DNA of 64,000 bases from Chamaesiphon minutus PCC 6605 (GCF_000317145.1 NC_019697.1:4414886-4478885); one strand, 5' to 3'; shown: positions 17,104 to 25,988, numbered from the stretch's first letter. A program made the numbers and translations. The notes: generated by a model from the sequence alone, not told the origin.

Positions 17104-17898
17104 TTAGGCAGTCACTGGTTCGGCTAAGTGTACCCTAGTCACATAATTAAGATGCACAAAACCACGATCGTCTTGCCAGCGATCGTGTAACTGCTCTAGA
17201 TCTGACATCAGTTGCTGGAGTGCAGCTCCTGCGCTGGGGGTATAAGAATTACTCCGCACCCGTCCCTTTAATCCAGCTAAATCTAATGCTTGGCAATTGG
17301 CAAAAGTATATTCTCGAATATTGGTAAAATGCGGACTTAACAGTAACGATCGAGCAGAATCCAATCGATCGTGAATCGCGGGATTTGTCGATGCTGCCAG
17401 CGTTAACTCGCTGTATTCTTTGGTAAACGCATCTTCTTTATCCCGATTATTCCATACTAAAGCCAGCCTACCAGGATTGCCAGTTGCGGTTGTAGATTTG
17501 AGGATGCGTTGAAACTCTCCAAATGTGGGTTCGGGATCGAACCAGTGAAATGCCTGAAAACAAGTTACCAAATCGACTGAAGCAGCTTCTAAGCCAGTTG
17601 CTTCGGCGGTACCATTCCGAAATTCCACCAATGGATGGGGTGTGGCTGCCGATCGCATTGCGGCATTTGGTTCGATCGCCCACACCCTGACATTCCGCTC
17701 TGCCAACAGTCGCGCTGAAATGCCTGTACCCGCGCCAATATCTGCGGCGATTGGTTCTGTATCTACTCCATCTAGAATCGTGTCGATCGCGGCTGCTGGA
17801 TAGCTCGGTCGGTATTTGACATAATCTGCGGCTCGATCTGAGAATCGATCGAGCGGATTGAGGGTATATAGTGGGGGATTCAAGTTGATTTCGCTCAT
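17104..17898 (-). CDS. Class I SAM-dependent methyltransferase
   Basis: 264 residues. After an N-terminal YVKYRPSYPAAAIDTILDG, typical of the YcgJ/TMT1-like group, come motif I ADIGAGTGISARLLAE, acidic loop WAIEPNAAMR, and LVTCFQAFHWFDPEPTFGEF. The C-terminal half is the family-typical variable lid. It probably methylates a small molecule, but the substrate is not deducible. A short period-7 repeat (GGATAGT) lies 60 bp beyond its stop. Confidence 0.88.
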   Translation of the reverse strand: MSEINLNPPLYTLNPLDRFSDRAADYVKYRPSYPAAAIDTILDGVDTEPIAADIGAGTGISARLLAERNVRVWAIEPNAAMRSAATPHPLVEFRNGTAEATGLEAASVDLVTCFQAFHWFDPEPTFGEFQRILKSTTATGNPGRLALVWNNRDKEDAFTKEYSELTLAASTNPAIHDRLDSARSLLLSPHFTNIREYTFANCQALDLAGLKGRVRSNSYTPSAGAALQQLMSDLEQLHDRWQDDRGFVHLNYVTRVHLAEPVTA

Positions 17899-18095
17899 GA
17901 CTAAAATTTAGTACTGCTGACTTAGTATCTGCTGTCACGATCGTCTGACACAATTATTTCTTTTCCCCCGTGCCCCGCCCCTGGCTCTCACATCTCTTCC
18001 CAAACTCTGGCATCCCTAAAATCTATCTCTAGTCAAATCTAACTATAAATGCTAAAATAGTAAGTTGCAAAATTTAACTATAATTTTCAGTATTC

Positions 18096-18374
18096 ATGAC
18101 CCTAACTCAAGAACGCAAGCAAGAGATCGCAGCACAGTATCAGTTGCACGCAACCGATACGGGTTCTTCGGATCTGCAAGTCGCCATGCTGACTGAAAGA
18201 ATCAATCGCCTCAGCGAACACCTCAAAACCAACAAAAGCGACCACGCTTCCCGCCGAGGCTTGTTGAAAATGATCGGACAGCGCAAGCGGTTATTAGCAT
18301 TCATTCAGTCAGAAAACGTCCAACGTTACCAAAATTTGGCCGACAGTCTCGGTATCCGTCGCGTCAAAGACTAA
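18096..18374 (+). CDS. rpsO: 30S ribosomal protein S15
   Basis: 92 residues against the usual 89. It carries the full S15 signature: QYQLHATDTGSSDLQVAMLT, the H-x-K-D-H-x-S-R motif as HLKTNKSDHASRRGLL, and GQRKRLLAFIQ. S15 binds 16S rRNA at the h20-h22 junction in 30S assembly. A degenerate second copy of the 3' 130 bp lies 181 bp downstream. pam68 follows on the same strand, as in other cyanobacteria. Confidence 0.97.
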   Translation: MTLTQERKQEIAAQYQLHATDTGSSDLQVAMLTERINRLSEHLKTNKSDHASRRGLLKMIGQRKRLLAFIQSENVQRYQNLADSLGIRRVKD

Positions 18375-18425
18375 GAACGCCCCAAAAACAACAGCGATTC
18401 TCCCGATCGAGAGGCTACGCCAACG

Positions 18426-18555
18426 TGCTTCCCGCTGAGGCTCGTCGAACACGATCGGACAGCGCAAGCGGTTATTGGCATTCATTCAGTCTAAGAGCGT
18501 CCAACGTTACCAGAATCTGGCCGACAGTCTCGGTATCCGTCGCGTCAAAGACTAG
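18426..18555 (+). pseudogene. Degenerate duplicate of the 3' end of rpsO
   Basis: This 130-bp stretch aligns with 18245-18374 at a constant offset of 181 bp. It begins at CTTCCCGCtGAGGC and ends in the same VKD plus stop (TAG here, TAA in the gene). The first codon equivalent is now TGA and there is no start. Substitutions are both silent (Leu TTA/TTG, Gln CAA/CAG) and replacing (Glu to Lys, Asn to Ser), so it resembles the end of a different S15 allele rather than a fresh copy. Confidence 0.88.
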
Positions 18556-18650
18556 TTATCAAAGCGATCGCTAGTTGCGAGTGACTAGCAAAAAAGTTCA
18601 TCCATAACCCATACCCGCTCTCATTACCTAGCTCTAAGAAAACAAGCATT

Positions 18651-19127
18651 ATGCCAGAGGAGAATTCCCGCCAATCTGTTCCGTTTGAACCGCGCAAAAG
18701 CAAACAGCGCAAACCCGCAGCCAAAAAAGGGACGCCGATCGTCAAACCAAAAACTGCCTCGCCAGCAATGGCAGAGCAGGGTTCGGGTTATATTCCCGAC
18801 GTTGTCAGCAAACGGATGATTCGGCGGGTGCTGGTATTCTGTGGCATTCCGATCTTGATGGGGATGGGGATCTTCTTGGGGAGTTATTGGATTATCATCA
18901 ATCACTTATTTAAAGTCCCAAATACTGTCGTCTTACTGACGAGTATGGCATGTTTGGGATTGAGTGTATTGGGACTCTCTTATGGCATCCTCTCGGCTTC
19001 TTGGGAAGAAGATAGCAGCAGCCAAGGTAGTCTGCTAGGGTGGCAAGAATTTAAAATCAACTTTGGCAGAATGGCAGACGCCTATCGTGCCTCTAAACAA
19101 ATGCAAAGCAGCATCGATCGCGACTAA
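18651..19127 (+). CDS. PAM68 family photosystem assembly protein
   Basis: 158 residues. The N-terminal 50 residues are basic and disordered (RKSKQRKPAAKKGTP). Two membrane helices follow, VLVFCGIPILMGMGIFLGSY and TVVLLTSMACLGLSVLGLSYG. The conserved PAM68/DUF3464 tail is present: SASWEEDSSSQGSLLGWQEF, then FKINFGRMADAYR. PAM68 homologues help photosystem II assembly and chlorophyll insertion into CP47 in the thylakoid membrane. Its place after rpsO is conserved in cyanobacteria. Confidence 0.93.
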   Translation: MPEENSRQSVPFEPRKSKQRKPAAKKGTPIVKPKTASPAMAEQGSGYIPDVVSKRMIRRVLVFCGIPILMGMGIFLGSYWIIINHLFKVPNTVVLLTSMACLGLSVLGLSYGILSASWEEDSSSQGSLLGWQEFKINFGRMADAYRASKQMQSSIDRD

Positions 19128-19205
19128 AGTTCGTCGATCGCGGGTGGTAATGAGGACGCAACAGTCGGGTATAATATTTGCTGCAATACGCTCTCATCCC
19201 CATCC

Positions 19206-20015
19206 ATGCAGATCCATCCCACATCAGCGATCGAATCTGGAGCTAAAATCGGTACTAATGTCTCGATTGGTCCATTTTGCTACATTCGACACGATGTCGA
19301 AATTGGGGATAACTGTACTTTAGATGCCCACGTTACCCTCTTGCCCCACACTTCGATCGGGCAAAATTGCCATCTCCATAGTAACGTCGTCATTGGCGAT
19401 ACACCTCAAGATTTGGCATTCAAAGACGAGCCGAGTTATGTCAAGATCGGCAATAATTGCAGCATTAGAGAAGGAGTAACGATCCATCGCGGAACCAAAG
19501 CTGGATCGATTACTAAAGTAGGTAATAATTGCCTATTAATGGCTAACAGTCACTTGGCGCATAACGTCCAACTCGGTAATGATATTATCGTCGCCAATGG
19601 AGCACTTTTGGCTGGATATGTAGAAGTTGGCGATCGCGCATTTATCAGCGGTAATTGTCTGGTGCATCAATTTGTAAGAATTGGCAGATTGGTAATGATG
19701 GCAGGCGGTTCAGCCGCTCAAAAAGATATTCCCCCCTTTTGCATGACGCGCAGTACTACGCTCAATAAAGTGATGGGCTTGAATACAGTTGGTTTGCGCA
19801 GGGCGGGATTGACATCTGAAGAAAGATTGACACTCAAACGTGCTTTTAGAATCCTATATCAATCAAATTTACTAATCCCCGAAGCTTTATCAAAATTAGA
19901 AACTGAATTCGACACAGATTTAGTCAGAGAAATCTGTGATTTTATCAAGCATTCTCAACAGGGATATGGGCGTGGGATTGCTGGATACGTCCGCCAGAGA
20001 CAGCGCGAAGAATAG
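19206..20015 (+). CDS. lpxA: UDP-N-acetylglucosamine O-acyltransferase
   Basis: 269 residues, family-typical. About 30 left-handed beta-helix hexapeptide turns (IHPTSAIESGAKIGTNVSIG and onward) fill the first 190 residues and a C-terminal helical domain (RAGLTSEERLTLKRAFRILY) closes it. The catalytic His lies in SHLAHNVQLG and VHQFVRIG is the usual substrate loop. LpxA puts the first acyl chain on UDP-GlcNAc in lipid A synthesis. The other lpx genes are not in the window. Confidence 0.96.
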   Translation: MQIHPTSAIESGAKIGTNVSIGPFCYIRHDVEIGDNCTLDAHVTLLPHTSIGQNCHLHSNVVIGDTPQDLAFKDEPSYVKIGNNCSIREGVTIHRGTKAGSITKVGNNCLLMANSHLAHNVQLGNDIIVANGALLAGYVEVGDRAFISGNCLVHQFVRIGRLVMMAGGSAAQKDIPPFCMTRSTTLNKVMGLNTVGLRRAGLTSEERLTLKRAFRILYQSNLLIPEALSKLETEFDTDLVREICDFIKHSQQGYGRGIAGYVRQRQREE

Positions 20016-20220
20016 ACAACCAGCGGGATTTAAGGATTAATAGGATGAGGTGTTATGTACTATTTACCAAACCATCCACCCATCTACCCCTTACCCGTCT
20101 GTCGATCGACAGAGATTTTAGCAAGGGCTTGAAAGTTACAAATCCGTCTGTTGAGTGATATGTCTAGGGCGCAATCCTTAGTATAACTAAAGGGTGAAAC
20201 CCACAGATGAATTCAACGCC

Positions 20221-20598
20221 ATGAACTTCAAGCTCGATCGTTTAGTTAGTAATATCCAGCAGCAACTCACAAAATTAATCGGTGGGTTATTGCTACTTAC
20301 TATGGTTTGGCAAGGTGTCATCCTCGGCGTCGATGTTGCGGTTGCTGCCCCCGCAATCGGTACTAATAGCGATCGTGTTTCCGAGCAGGTAGCCGACAAA
20401 GCAGCACAAATTAAAAACTCGATCGAGGAAGAGATCGGTAAGGCACAAACACCAATCCAAGATCGGCCTGGAGAAGTTAAGAATAAGGTCAACAATGGCT
20501 TGAACTACACTGAACAGCCAACCGATCGCAACCAAGATCGAGCCGAAAACAACGCTGATAACATTGCCCAAAAGGTTAAAAACTTCTTTGGAAAATAG
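20221..20598 (+). CDS. Small exported or membrane-anchored protein of unknown function
   Basis: About 125 residues from the ATG at 20221; a GTG nine codons earlier (20194) is an alternative. A long hydrophobic stretch (LIGGLLLLTMVWQGVILGVDVAVAA) ending in AAPA looks like a signal peptide or anchor. The remaining 85 residues are polar and highly charged (KAAQIKNSIEEEIGKAQTP) and predicted helical or disordered, like small LEA/stress proteins. No family is recognised. It opens a run of stress-type genes. Confidence 0.65.
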   Translation: MNFKLDRLVSNIQQQLTKLIGGLLLLTMVWQGVILGVDVAVAAPAIGTNSDRVSEQVADKAAQIKNSIEEEIGKAQTPIQDRPGEVKNKVNNGLNYTEQPTDRNQDRAENNADNIAQKVKNFFGK

Positions 20599-20751
20599 AA
20601 GCCGAATTTTCGCTGCGCCTTGGGTGACTTACTAGACCAGACCAGCTCGAATATTGTAGCTTCTGGCACCCGATCGAGCAACAAATTTGCTGTTGTGCTG
20701 ATGAATGTGCATTCTAGACTCACTAAATAAACATACTTGGAGACAACAAAA

Positions 20752-21291
20752 ATGCGTCCGATCAATATTGGCTTAACTGACGAGCAACGCTTAGGTGTAA
20801 TCGATTTACTCAATCATGACTTAGCAGATTCCTATCTCTTAGTAGTCAAAACCAAAAAATTTCATTGGGATGTAGTTGGCCCTCAGTTTATGTCTCTGCA
20901 CGAACTGTGGGATAAACAATACGAAGCTATTTCTACCAATATCGATGCGATCGCCGAACGGATGCGCTCGCTCGGTGGTTACCCGATCGGCACGATGAAA
21001 GGCTTCTTGGAATATGCTTCGATCGGCGAACATCCTGGTAACATCCCGACGGCTACAGGCATGGTATCTGCCCTAGTAGAAGACCACGAGGCAATCGTGC
21101 GCAACCTGCGCGAGCATATCGATAGTTGCAGCGAGAATTTTCATGACGAAGGTACTGCCGACTTCTTGACTGGCATTATGGAGCAGCACGAAGAAATGGC
21201 TTGGATGCTGCGCTCCTTTATTGAAGGCGAAGCTCTAGCCGCCAACGGTGCTCGCCCCGATCTGCAAAGCAAAGCTCCCGTCGGTGTCTAA
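20752..21291 (+). CDS. dps: Dps family ferritin-like protein
   Basis: 179 residues from the ATG at 20752, preceded by GGAGA; an in-frame TTG five codons earlier lies inside that ribosome site and is rejected. Ferroxidase-type residues of Dps proteins are in VVKTKKFHWDVVGPQF and LHELWDKQYEAISTNIDAIAE. A second helix pair has ALVEDHEAIVRNLREHID and GIMEQHEEMAWMLRSF. Dps dodecamers store iron and protect DNA from oxidative damage. The short C-terminal tail is not strongly basic, so DNA binding is uncertain. Confidence 0.95.
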   Translation: MRPINIGLTDEQRLGVIDLLNHDLADSYLLVVKTKKFHWDVVGPQFMSLHELWDKQYEAISTNIDAIAERMRSLGGYPIGTMKGFLEYASIGEHPGNIPTATGMVSALVEDHEAIVRNLREHIDSCSENFHDEGTADFLTGIMEQHEEMAWMLRSFIEGEALAANGARPDLQSKAPVGV

Positions 21292-21349
21292 TTTATCTCT
21301 ACGCGATCGAGCTAGCATGTTTAGCTATTTTTCAACCTGCTAGTGACGA

Positions 21350-21540
21350 GCGTAGATCTTTACCTGACTCCCACCTTCCTCCGAGCGAGCGGATGCAACC
21401 ATGCAGAGGTTCCCTCCCGGCTGCGAGCCGCTGTAGCAGTCGTATAGGCAGTTTCCGCAGAGGCTATGCCTACGCGCTCGGCGGGTCTCCCACCGAGCGC
21501 GCACCGCTAAATCCCTTTTAAGAAAGGGGGTGGGGGGAAC
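21350..21540. repeat. Composite interspersed repeat modules
   Basis: The gap after dps holds no gene. It carries the module GCGGATGCAACCATGCAGAG, which recurs with one or two changes in the repeat at 32650-32690, and an inverted CTAAATCCCTTTT / AAGAAAGGGGG stretch related to that inside the element at 54598. Such modular repeats are typical of cyanobacterial intergenic DNA. Confidence 0.6.
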
Positions 21541-21635
21541 TCACCTCAAACGAATCCAGTGTCTAAAAAGTTGGAACAACGTAGCCCAACTCTTTAAAAC
21601 CAGCAATTCAGCATCCCTTTACTCCATATTTTACA

Positions 21636-22421
21636 ATGTCAGAACAAACCCAAGTCCAACCCACGACTTCCGTAGTAGAACGCACCATTTCTGCCGTCTT
21701 TGCAGAAGAGAACCAAATCGATGGTGTCGTCCGCCGTCTGATCGATCGCGGTATTCCTAAAGAAGACATCTCTGTAATGGGACGCAACTTTCAGTCCCAA
21801 ACCAAAATTACCGGATTTATTTCTAAGCGCGACGTCATCTTGGGTGGACTTCGTAGTGGAGCTATTTTTGGTTCGTTATTTGGCTCTTTCTTGAGCTTGC
21901 TGACTGGTGTCGGCGTATTACTAGTGCCGTTTGTCGGCCCGATTGTTGCCGCAGGGCCGATCGGCGCGATCTTACTCGGAGCTACTAGCGGTGCGATCGC
22001 AGGTAGTGCCGGAGCAGGATTGGTATCTGTTTTAGCCGCTCTTGGTATGCCCGAAGAACAAGCAGCACTCTATCAAACTCGCCTCGCCGCAGGTGAATTT
22101 GTGATGATGCTGGAAGTCCCTGCCGAGCGCGCGGGTGAATATCAACTGCTTCTAGAAAGCGCGGGTGCTAAAGATATCCACGTTAACGAGTCGCCCCTAC
22201 CGCGCGCTGCTGGGCAATGCAACAGCCCCGAAGACCTCTCGCCCGAAATCCGCTCGCACTTGTCTGACGAAGCTCAGACAGTGTTTGTCTCTAGCTACGG
22301 TGCCGCACTCAAGCAAACCAATGACAAAACTAAGGCAGAACAAGCTGCTTGGGCGAAAGTCATGGAGCAATTTGATGAAGACGAAAATGGTGTCTGGTCG
22401 AAGGCCAAATCCACTGTCTAG
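21636..22421 (+). CDS. Glycine-zipper stress protein with C-terminal ChaB domain
   Basis: 261 residues. About 10-60 resemble the GSP17M/YflT-like fold ([20 protein letters not shown]). About 70-140 are a long Gly/Ala-rich hydrophobic region ([20 protein letters not shown] and a second [14 protein letters not shown] stretch) that could insert in membranes. A ChaB domain occupies about 195-258 ([20 protein letters not shown], ending in ENGVWSKA). ChaB was first linked to cation transport regulation in E. coli, but its biochemical role is unclear. It belongs to the local stress group. Confidence 0.85.
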   Translation: MSEQTQVQPTTSVVERTISAVFAEENQIDGVVRRLIDRGIPKEDISVMGRNFQSQTKITGFISKRDVILGGLRSGAIFGSLFGSFLSLLTGVGVLLVPFVGPIVAAGPIGAILLGATSGAIAGSAGAGLVSVLAALGMPEEQAALYQTRLAAGEFVMMLEVPAERAGEYQLLLESAGAKDIHVNESPLPRAAGQCNSPEDLSPEIRSHLSDEAQTVFVSSYGAALKQTNDKTKAEQAAWAKVMEQFDEDENGVWSKAKSTV

Positions 22422-22465
22422 CATTTTGTAAAAAATCGCGTCAATAATTTGACCGAGTGTAAATA

Positions 22466-22493
22466 TTCTCCTCTATCGATCGATAGAGGAGAA
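22466..22493. repeat. 28-bp perfect palindrome
   Basis: TTCTCCTCTATCGA is followed at once by its reverse complement TCGATAGAGGAGAA, with no spacer. It lies 45 bp after the ChaB gene and 64 bp before the next one. There is no T-run, so a simple terminator is doubtful; a cruciform or a dimeric regulator site is possible. Confidence 0.8.
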
Positions 22494-22556
22494 ATACCCA
22501 TTTCAACAGATAAATAGGCAGGTGAGAGATAGTATATTGATAGATACTTTAGTTGT

Positions 22557-23000
22557 GTGAATAACACACCTGAAAATAATATGGAAGATATAGATCTCAT
22601 TTTAGAAAAGACTCCAGCAACAGAAGATGTACCTCGCGATCGACCGCAAACTTTGGCGGATGCTGAGGTTCAAATGAAAAATGAAATTGATAGCCAAGTC
22701 CAAACCGACCCAACATCACCGACTACAGACAAATCTCCCAGTCTGAGCGATACTTGTTCGGGAATGAAAGAGCTTTCGATAACTGAAGGTCAACAACTAG
22801 TTGCCAAAAATGAGAGTTTGGGTAAACCCCAAACTTTTACACAGGCATGTTCGGCGATGAAGGAGGAAATAGCTACTGAAGCAGAAATGCTGTATCCGGC
22901 TGCTCTGAATAGCGAAACCCCAGAGAGTGGAGCGAGCGAAGCGATAAGACATGAATTGTCAGAACGAGCTGAAGACGAGCATCAGAGTTCTGCAACTTAA
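22557..23000 (+). CDS. Hypothetical acidic protein with internal repeat
   Basis: 147 residues from a GTG at 22557; an ATG eight codons later is also possible and neither has a strong ribosome site. The sequence is acidic and low-complexity and likely disordered. A loose repeat is visible: RPQTLADAEVQMKNEID, then PSLSDTCSGMKELSITEGQQ, then QTFTQACSAMKEEIATEAEM. No known family is recognised. It lies inside the stress group. Confidence 0.6.
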   Translation: MNNTPENNMEDIDLILEKTPATEDVPRDRPQTLADAEVQMKNEIDSQVQTDPTSPTTDKSPSLSDTCSGMKELSITEGQQLVAKNESLGKPQTFTQACSAMKEEIATEAEMLYPAALNSETPESGASEAIRHELSERAEDEHQSSAT

Positions 23001-23358
23001 AGCTTGGAACCCGACGCACCCCCCACCACCGAACAAGCTAAAAAAGCCCTGCACGAATCAGTTAGGTTCGTGAAGTAAACTCTAAACTCTACCGCAGATG
23101 CCCCCGATTTTAACTAGAAGTCAGGGGTATCTTTTCACCCGTGCGAACAATACAATGGCCTTCAAGTCATGCCGAGCATAGCAACTTTAACTAATCCGTC
23201 GATCGAAGTATTTTTGTGAGCCGATCTACAGATGTCCGCTCTAGATAGATCGCGCTATGAGTATGGCTTTGAGTAGAGAGAGTTTTTAGATAATTATCGT
23301 ATAGTACAGATAGTTCAACTGCGAAAGATAACAGCAGTATAAGACATAGGAGAATAAT
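23001..23358. other. Intergenic region before the CsbD gene
   Basis: No complete gene is seen in 358 bp. There is a short hairpin (CACGAA … TTCGTG) near 23052-23072. A CCCC/GGGG inverted repeat (GATGCCCCCGATTTT … AGTCAGGGGTATC) lies near 23096-23130. The CsbD promoter should lie in the last 150 bp. Confidence 0.4.
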
Positions 23359-23598
23359 ATGAGTATCGAAGATCGCGCTAAAGCAGCCGCTCAAAATGTA
23401 GAAGGCAAAGGTCAAGAAGTTGTCGGCGCAGTAACTGGAAGTACTGAAGACGAAGCGGCTGGAAAAGCCAAACAAGGTGCGGCCAAAGTTCGTGATGGGA
23501 TCGAAGATGCCAAAGATAAAATTGGCGACAAAGCTAAAGAAGTCGGTAACAAAATTAGCGATGCTGTGGATCGCACTAAAGACGAGTTAAACAAATAA
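23359..23598 (+). CDS. CsbD family stress protein
   Basis: 79 residues, normal for the family. The N-terminus has the CsbD pattern MSIEDRAKAAAQNVEGKGQE, followed by AVTGSTEDEAAGKAKQGAAK, then a lysine/aspartate-rich helix. AGGAGAATAAT precedes the ATG. CsbD-like proteins are small hydrophilic proteins induced by general stress in many bacteria; their molecular role is not known. A rho-independent terminator lies about 150 bp downstream. Confidence 0.93.
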   Translation: MSIEDRAKAAAQNVEGKGQEVVGAVTGSTEDEAAGKAKQGAAKVRDGIEDAKDKIGDKAKEVGNKISDAVDRTKDELNK

Positions 23599-23743
23599 CT
23601 CTCTCATATAGTAGTCCTATTTAATTTGTAAGAACATAGTAGGGTGCGTTGCGCTGTCGCGATAACACACCGAAGAATAAATCTCATGAATCATTTAGGG
23701 TTGCCATAGTTGTTATTGACTGATACTGGGTAAATTAAATTTA

Positions 23744-23774
23744 AAACTTAGGTAGTCTCTGCCTAAGTTTTTTT
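23744..23774 (+). terminator. Rho-independent terminator after csbD
   Basis: AAACTTAGG (23744-23752) pairs with CCTAAGTTT (23762-23770) round a 9-nt loop and runs into a seven-base T-run. The form is classical. The 145-bp gap before it includes a GTAGGGTGCGTTGCG-type interspersed repeat. Confidence 0.8.
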
Positions 23775-23949
23775 ATTAACAACATATATTAACTATGAAG
23801 CTTATGTCTTTTGACATAGATCCCATTTACATAAGTATATCTAATTGTTTGTTACAGTGTCATTCTTTACACCTATCGACCGAGTGTGAATTGTAGTCTA
23901 GCTTGATAAGATAGAGATAATAAGTCAAGTTAAAAATTCTAAAGTTTAT

Positions 23950-24144
23950 ATGCCCAGATTAGTAGGAAGAACCTCGAAAACTCCCTTGTACACAACGATC
24001 GCCTTATTAGTTTTGGCCGCTGCTACAGCACTAGAGTATACCGGAGAGATAGATTTAGTCGCAGGTTTCGGTAGAGACAACCCCAGCATGAGATCCACAC
24101 AGTTCTATGACGATTCTCAGCTGCGAAGACCGATAGAACCGTAG
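23950..24144 (+). CDS. Small single-pass membrane protein, unknown function
   Basis: 64 residues. A basic N-terminus (MPRLVGRTSKTPLY) precedes one hydrophobic segment TTIALLVLAAATALEYTG, followed by a polar tail with FGRDNPSMRSTQFYDDSQLR. It has no obvious family. It sits 65 bp before the PRC-barrel gene on the same strand and may be co-transcribed. The short length keeps confidence moderate. Confidence 0.55.
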   Translation: MPRLVGRTSKTPLYTTIALLVLAAATALEYTGEIDLVAGFGRDNPSMRSTQFYDDSQLRRPIEP

Positions 24145-24209
24145 ATAAAATATATTTAAATAAACAGATAGACATAAGGTGTTGACAACAATAGAGGAGA
24201 ATAAAGATC

Positions 24210-25712
24210 GTGCGTAAGGGTAAAGAACTGATCGGAAAGCCAATCATAACATATGACTCTGGCGAGAGGATTAATAGTATTAAAGACCTCATCTTTGATG
24301 AAAACGATAATAGCCTATTAGGATTTTTAGTTGTAGAAAAAGGTTGGCTGAATCAGGCTAAAGTTTTGCCACTTTATTTAGTCAAAGCACTCGGAGTCGA
24401 TGCCATCATTGTGCCATCTAAAGATGCGATCGCTCCTGCTCGCGAGCACGAAAACATCAATAGGATTCTGGCCGAGCGTAATGTTTTAAATGGTACCCGC
24501 ATCATGACCACCGATGGTCGCGACCTAGGTAAACTCATTGATTTCTATTTTGATGAAACCAGTGGCGCGATCGAAGGGTACGAAACTTCTGGAGGGATAT
24601 TTGCCGATGCTTATTCGGGCAGATCCTTTGTCCCGGCGACCCACACGCTCAAAATTGGTGAAGATGTAGCCTTTGTCCCCGTGGAAACAATCGCCTTAAT
24701 GGAAGAGCAAGTCGGCGGTATTAAAGCAGCGATGCAAACAGCCAGCGAGAAGTTGCAAGCCACAGCACAAGTTGCAGGCGAACGCCTTCAAGATACCGCT
24801 CAAGTTGCGGGCGAGAAGTTCCAGGCAACCGCACAAGTTGCAGGCGGACACTTTCAGGATACAGCTCAAATAGCTGGCCAAAAGCTGCAAGCAGCCGGAC
24901 GAGCAGCTAATACCACAGTCACAAATGTAGTGGTAGATCGATCGGCACAAAAAGCCTTTGTTATCGGGAAGATGGCACAATTTCCAGTTAAGGTGGCTAA
25001 TGGCATTCAAGTAGTGTCCGCTGGTGAAATTATCAATACCAGAGTTGCCGAGAGTGCCGAGCGGCTGGAAGTCCTCGACGAACTCTATCGCTCTGCTGGT
25101 GGTAGTTTGACCGAACCATTGCGCGATCGCCTGGGTAACGCGATCGCCGGATTCACGGTAGAACAAGCTCAAGGACGGCGCGCGCAGCGTGATGTGTACA
25201 CTCCACAGGGCTATATTATCGCTGCACAGGGCCAGATCGTCACTCAACATGCGCTCGATCGTGCTAAGGCAACTCATCAGGAGTCGGCCTTATTAGATGC
25301 TGTAGGCTTGTCTGCCGCCGTCGCCGCTCAATCTCAAGCAGGTGCCTTAGCTACCACGACTGGAGATCGACTCAAAACCACCACCGTTGATACCAGCGAG
25401 CGTGTGCGCGAAGGTGCCGTTAACATGTGGGAGCATGTCAAAGAGACCGCTAATGACTTGCAAGGTCGCAGTAAACACGCGATCGAAGAAAAGCGGATTA
25501 AAGGAGCTTTAGGTCGTCCCACTACCAGAGTTATCCTCGATCGCAATGATGAGGTTATCCTCAATGTGGGTGAATTAATCAATCATAAAGCGATTGACGC
25601 TGCCCGCGAAGCTGGGATTCTGGATGTTCTACTAGACTCCGTGTACACCGAAACCCCACATTTATCGATCGACGAGCTACGCGCTCCTGAAAAAGGCCGA
25701 GCGGCTTTTTAA
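24210..25712 (+). CDS. PRC-barrel protein with LEA-like helical repeats
   Basis: 500 residues from a GTG with GGAGA eleven bases upstream. Two PRC-barrel domains sit at about 1-75 (KELIGKPIITYDSGERINSI) and 88-165 (GTRIMTTDGRDLGKLIDFYF). About 170-230 are 11-residue LEA-like repeats (QATAQVAGERLQDTAQVAGE). A middle region has RVAESAERLEVLDELYRSAG and a second short amphipathic repeat; a third PRC-like stretch (TRVILDRNDEVILNVGELIN) is near the C-terminus. PRC barrels are protein- or RNA-binding modules, and LEA repeats suggest a desiccation or membrane-stress role. No enzyme motif is seen. Confidence 0.85.
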   Translation: MRKGKELIGKPIITYDSGERINSIKDLIFDENDNSLLGFLVVEKGWLNQAKVLPLYLVKALGVDAIIVPSKDAIAPAREHENINRILAERNVLNGTRIMTTDGRDLGKLIDFYFDETSGAIEGYETSGGIFADAYSGRSFVPATHTLKIGEDVAFVPVETIALMEEQVGGIKAAMQTASEKLQATAQVAGERLQDTAQVAGEKFQATAQVAGGHFQDTAQIAGQKLQAAGRAANTTVTNVVVDRSAQKAFVIGKMAQFPVKVANGIQVVSAGEIINTRVAESAERLEVLDELYRSAGGSLTEPLRDRLGNAIAGFTVEQAQGRRAQRDVYTPQGYIIAAQGQIVTQHALDRAKATHQESALLDAVGLSAAVAAQSQAGALATTTGDRLKTTTVDTSERVREGAVNMWEHVKETANDLQGRSKHAIEEKRIKGALGRPTTRVILDRNDEVILNVGELINHKAIDAAREAGILDVLLDSVYTETPHLSIDELRAPEKGRAAF

Positions 25713-25732
25713 AAACCAGCTCGCAGCTAGAT

Positions 25733-25766
25733 GTAGAGACCAATTGCGTCTCTACCTCTATTTTTT
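25733..25766 (+). terminator. Rho-independent terminator after the PRC-barrel gene
   Basis: GTAGAGAC (25733-25740) and GTCTCTAC (25748-25755) form a perfect 8-bp stem with loop CAATTGC, followed after five bases by six T residues. A second, weaker hairpin (AAAAAGGCCGAGCGGCTTTT) overlaps the stop codon of the gene. Confidence 0.75.
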
Positions 25767-25835
25767 GCGCCCCATTCTTGCCAATACTGTTCGTCGGAGC
25801 GGCTCTTCTACCTCTACTTTTTAAGTTATCTAACC

Positions 25836-25976
25836 CAAGTTGCTACTTAGAAATGCCAACGACTGAAGGTCATGGCTAATGATGCAAAGTCCGCCTTCGC
25901 GTAGCGTCTCGTAAAGAAGACAGATTTTGCATCATTAGCAGCAGTTTTAACCGCTGAGATTGTAACTAGCAACTTG
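25836..25976. repeat. Nested palindromic interspersed repeat, copy 1
   Basis: Outer arms are CAAGTTGCTA (25836-25845) and TAGCAACTTG (25967-25976). Inner arms are GCTAATGATGCAAAGTC (about 25875-25891) and GATTTTGCATCATTAGC (25923-25939). The inner module recurs near 32575, 41180 and 55900. It is a non-coding, foldable element. Confidence 0.75.
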
Positions 25977-25988
25977 CGTTATTACTTA

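Noticed and set aside
24696-25277. 193-codon minus-strand frame inside the PRC-barrel gene
   Set aside because: It mirrors the LEA-like repeats of the real gene and has no independent ribosome site or domain.
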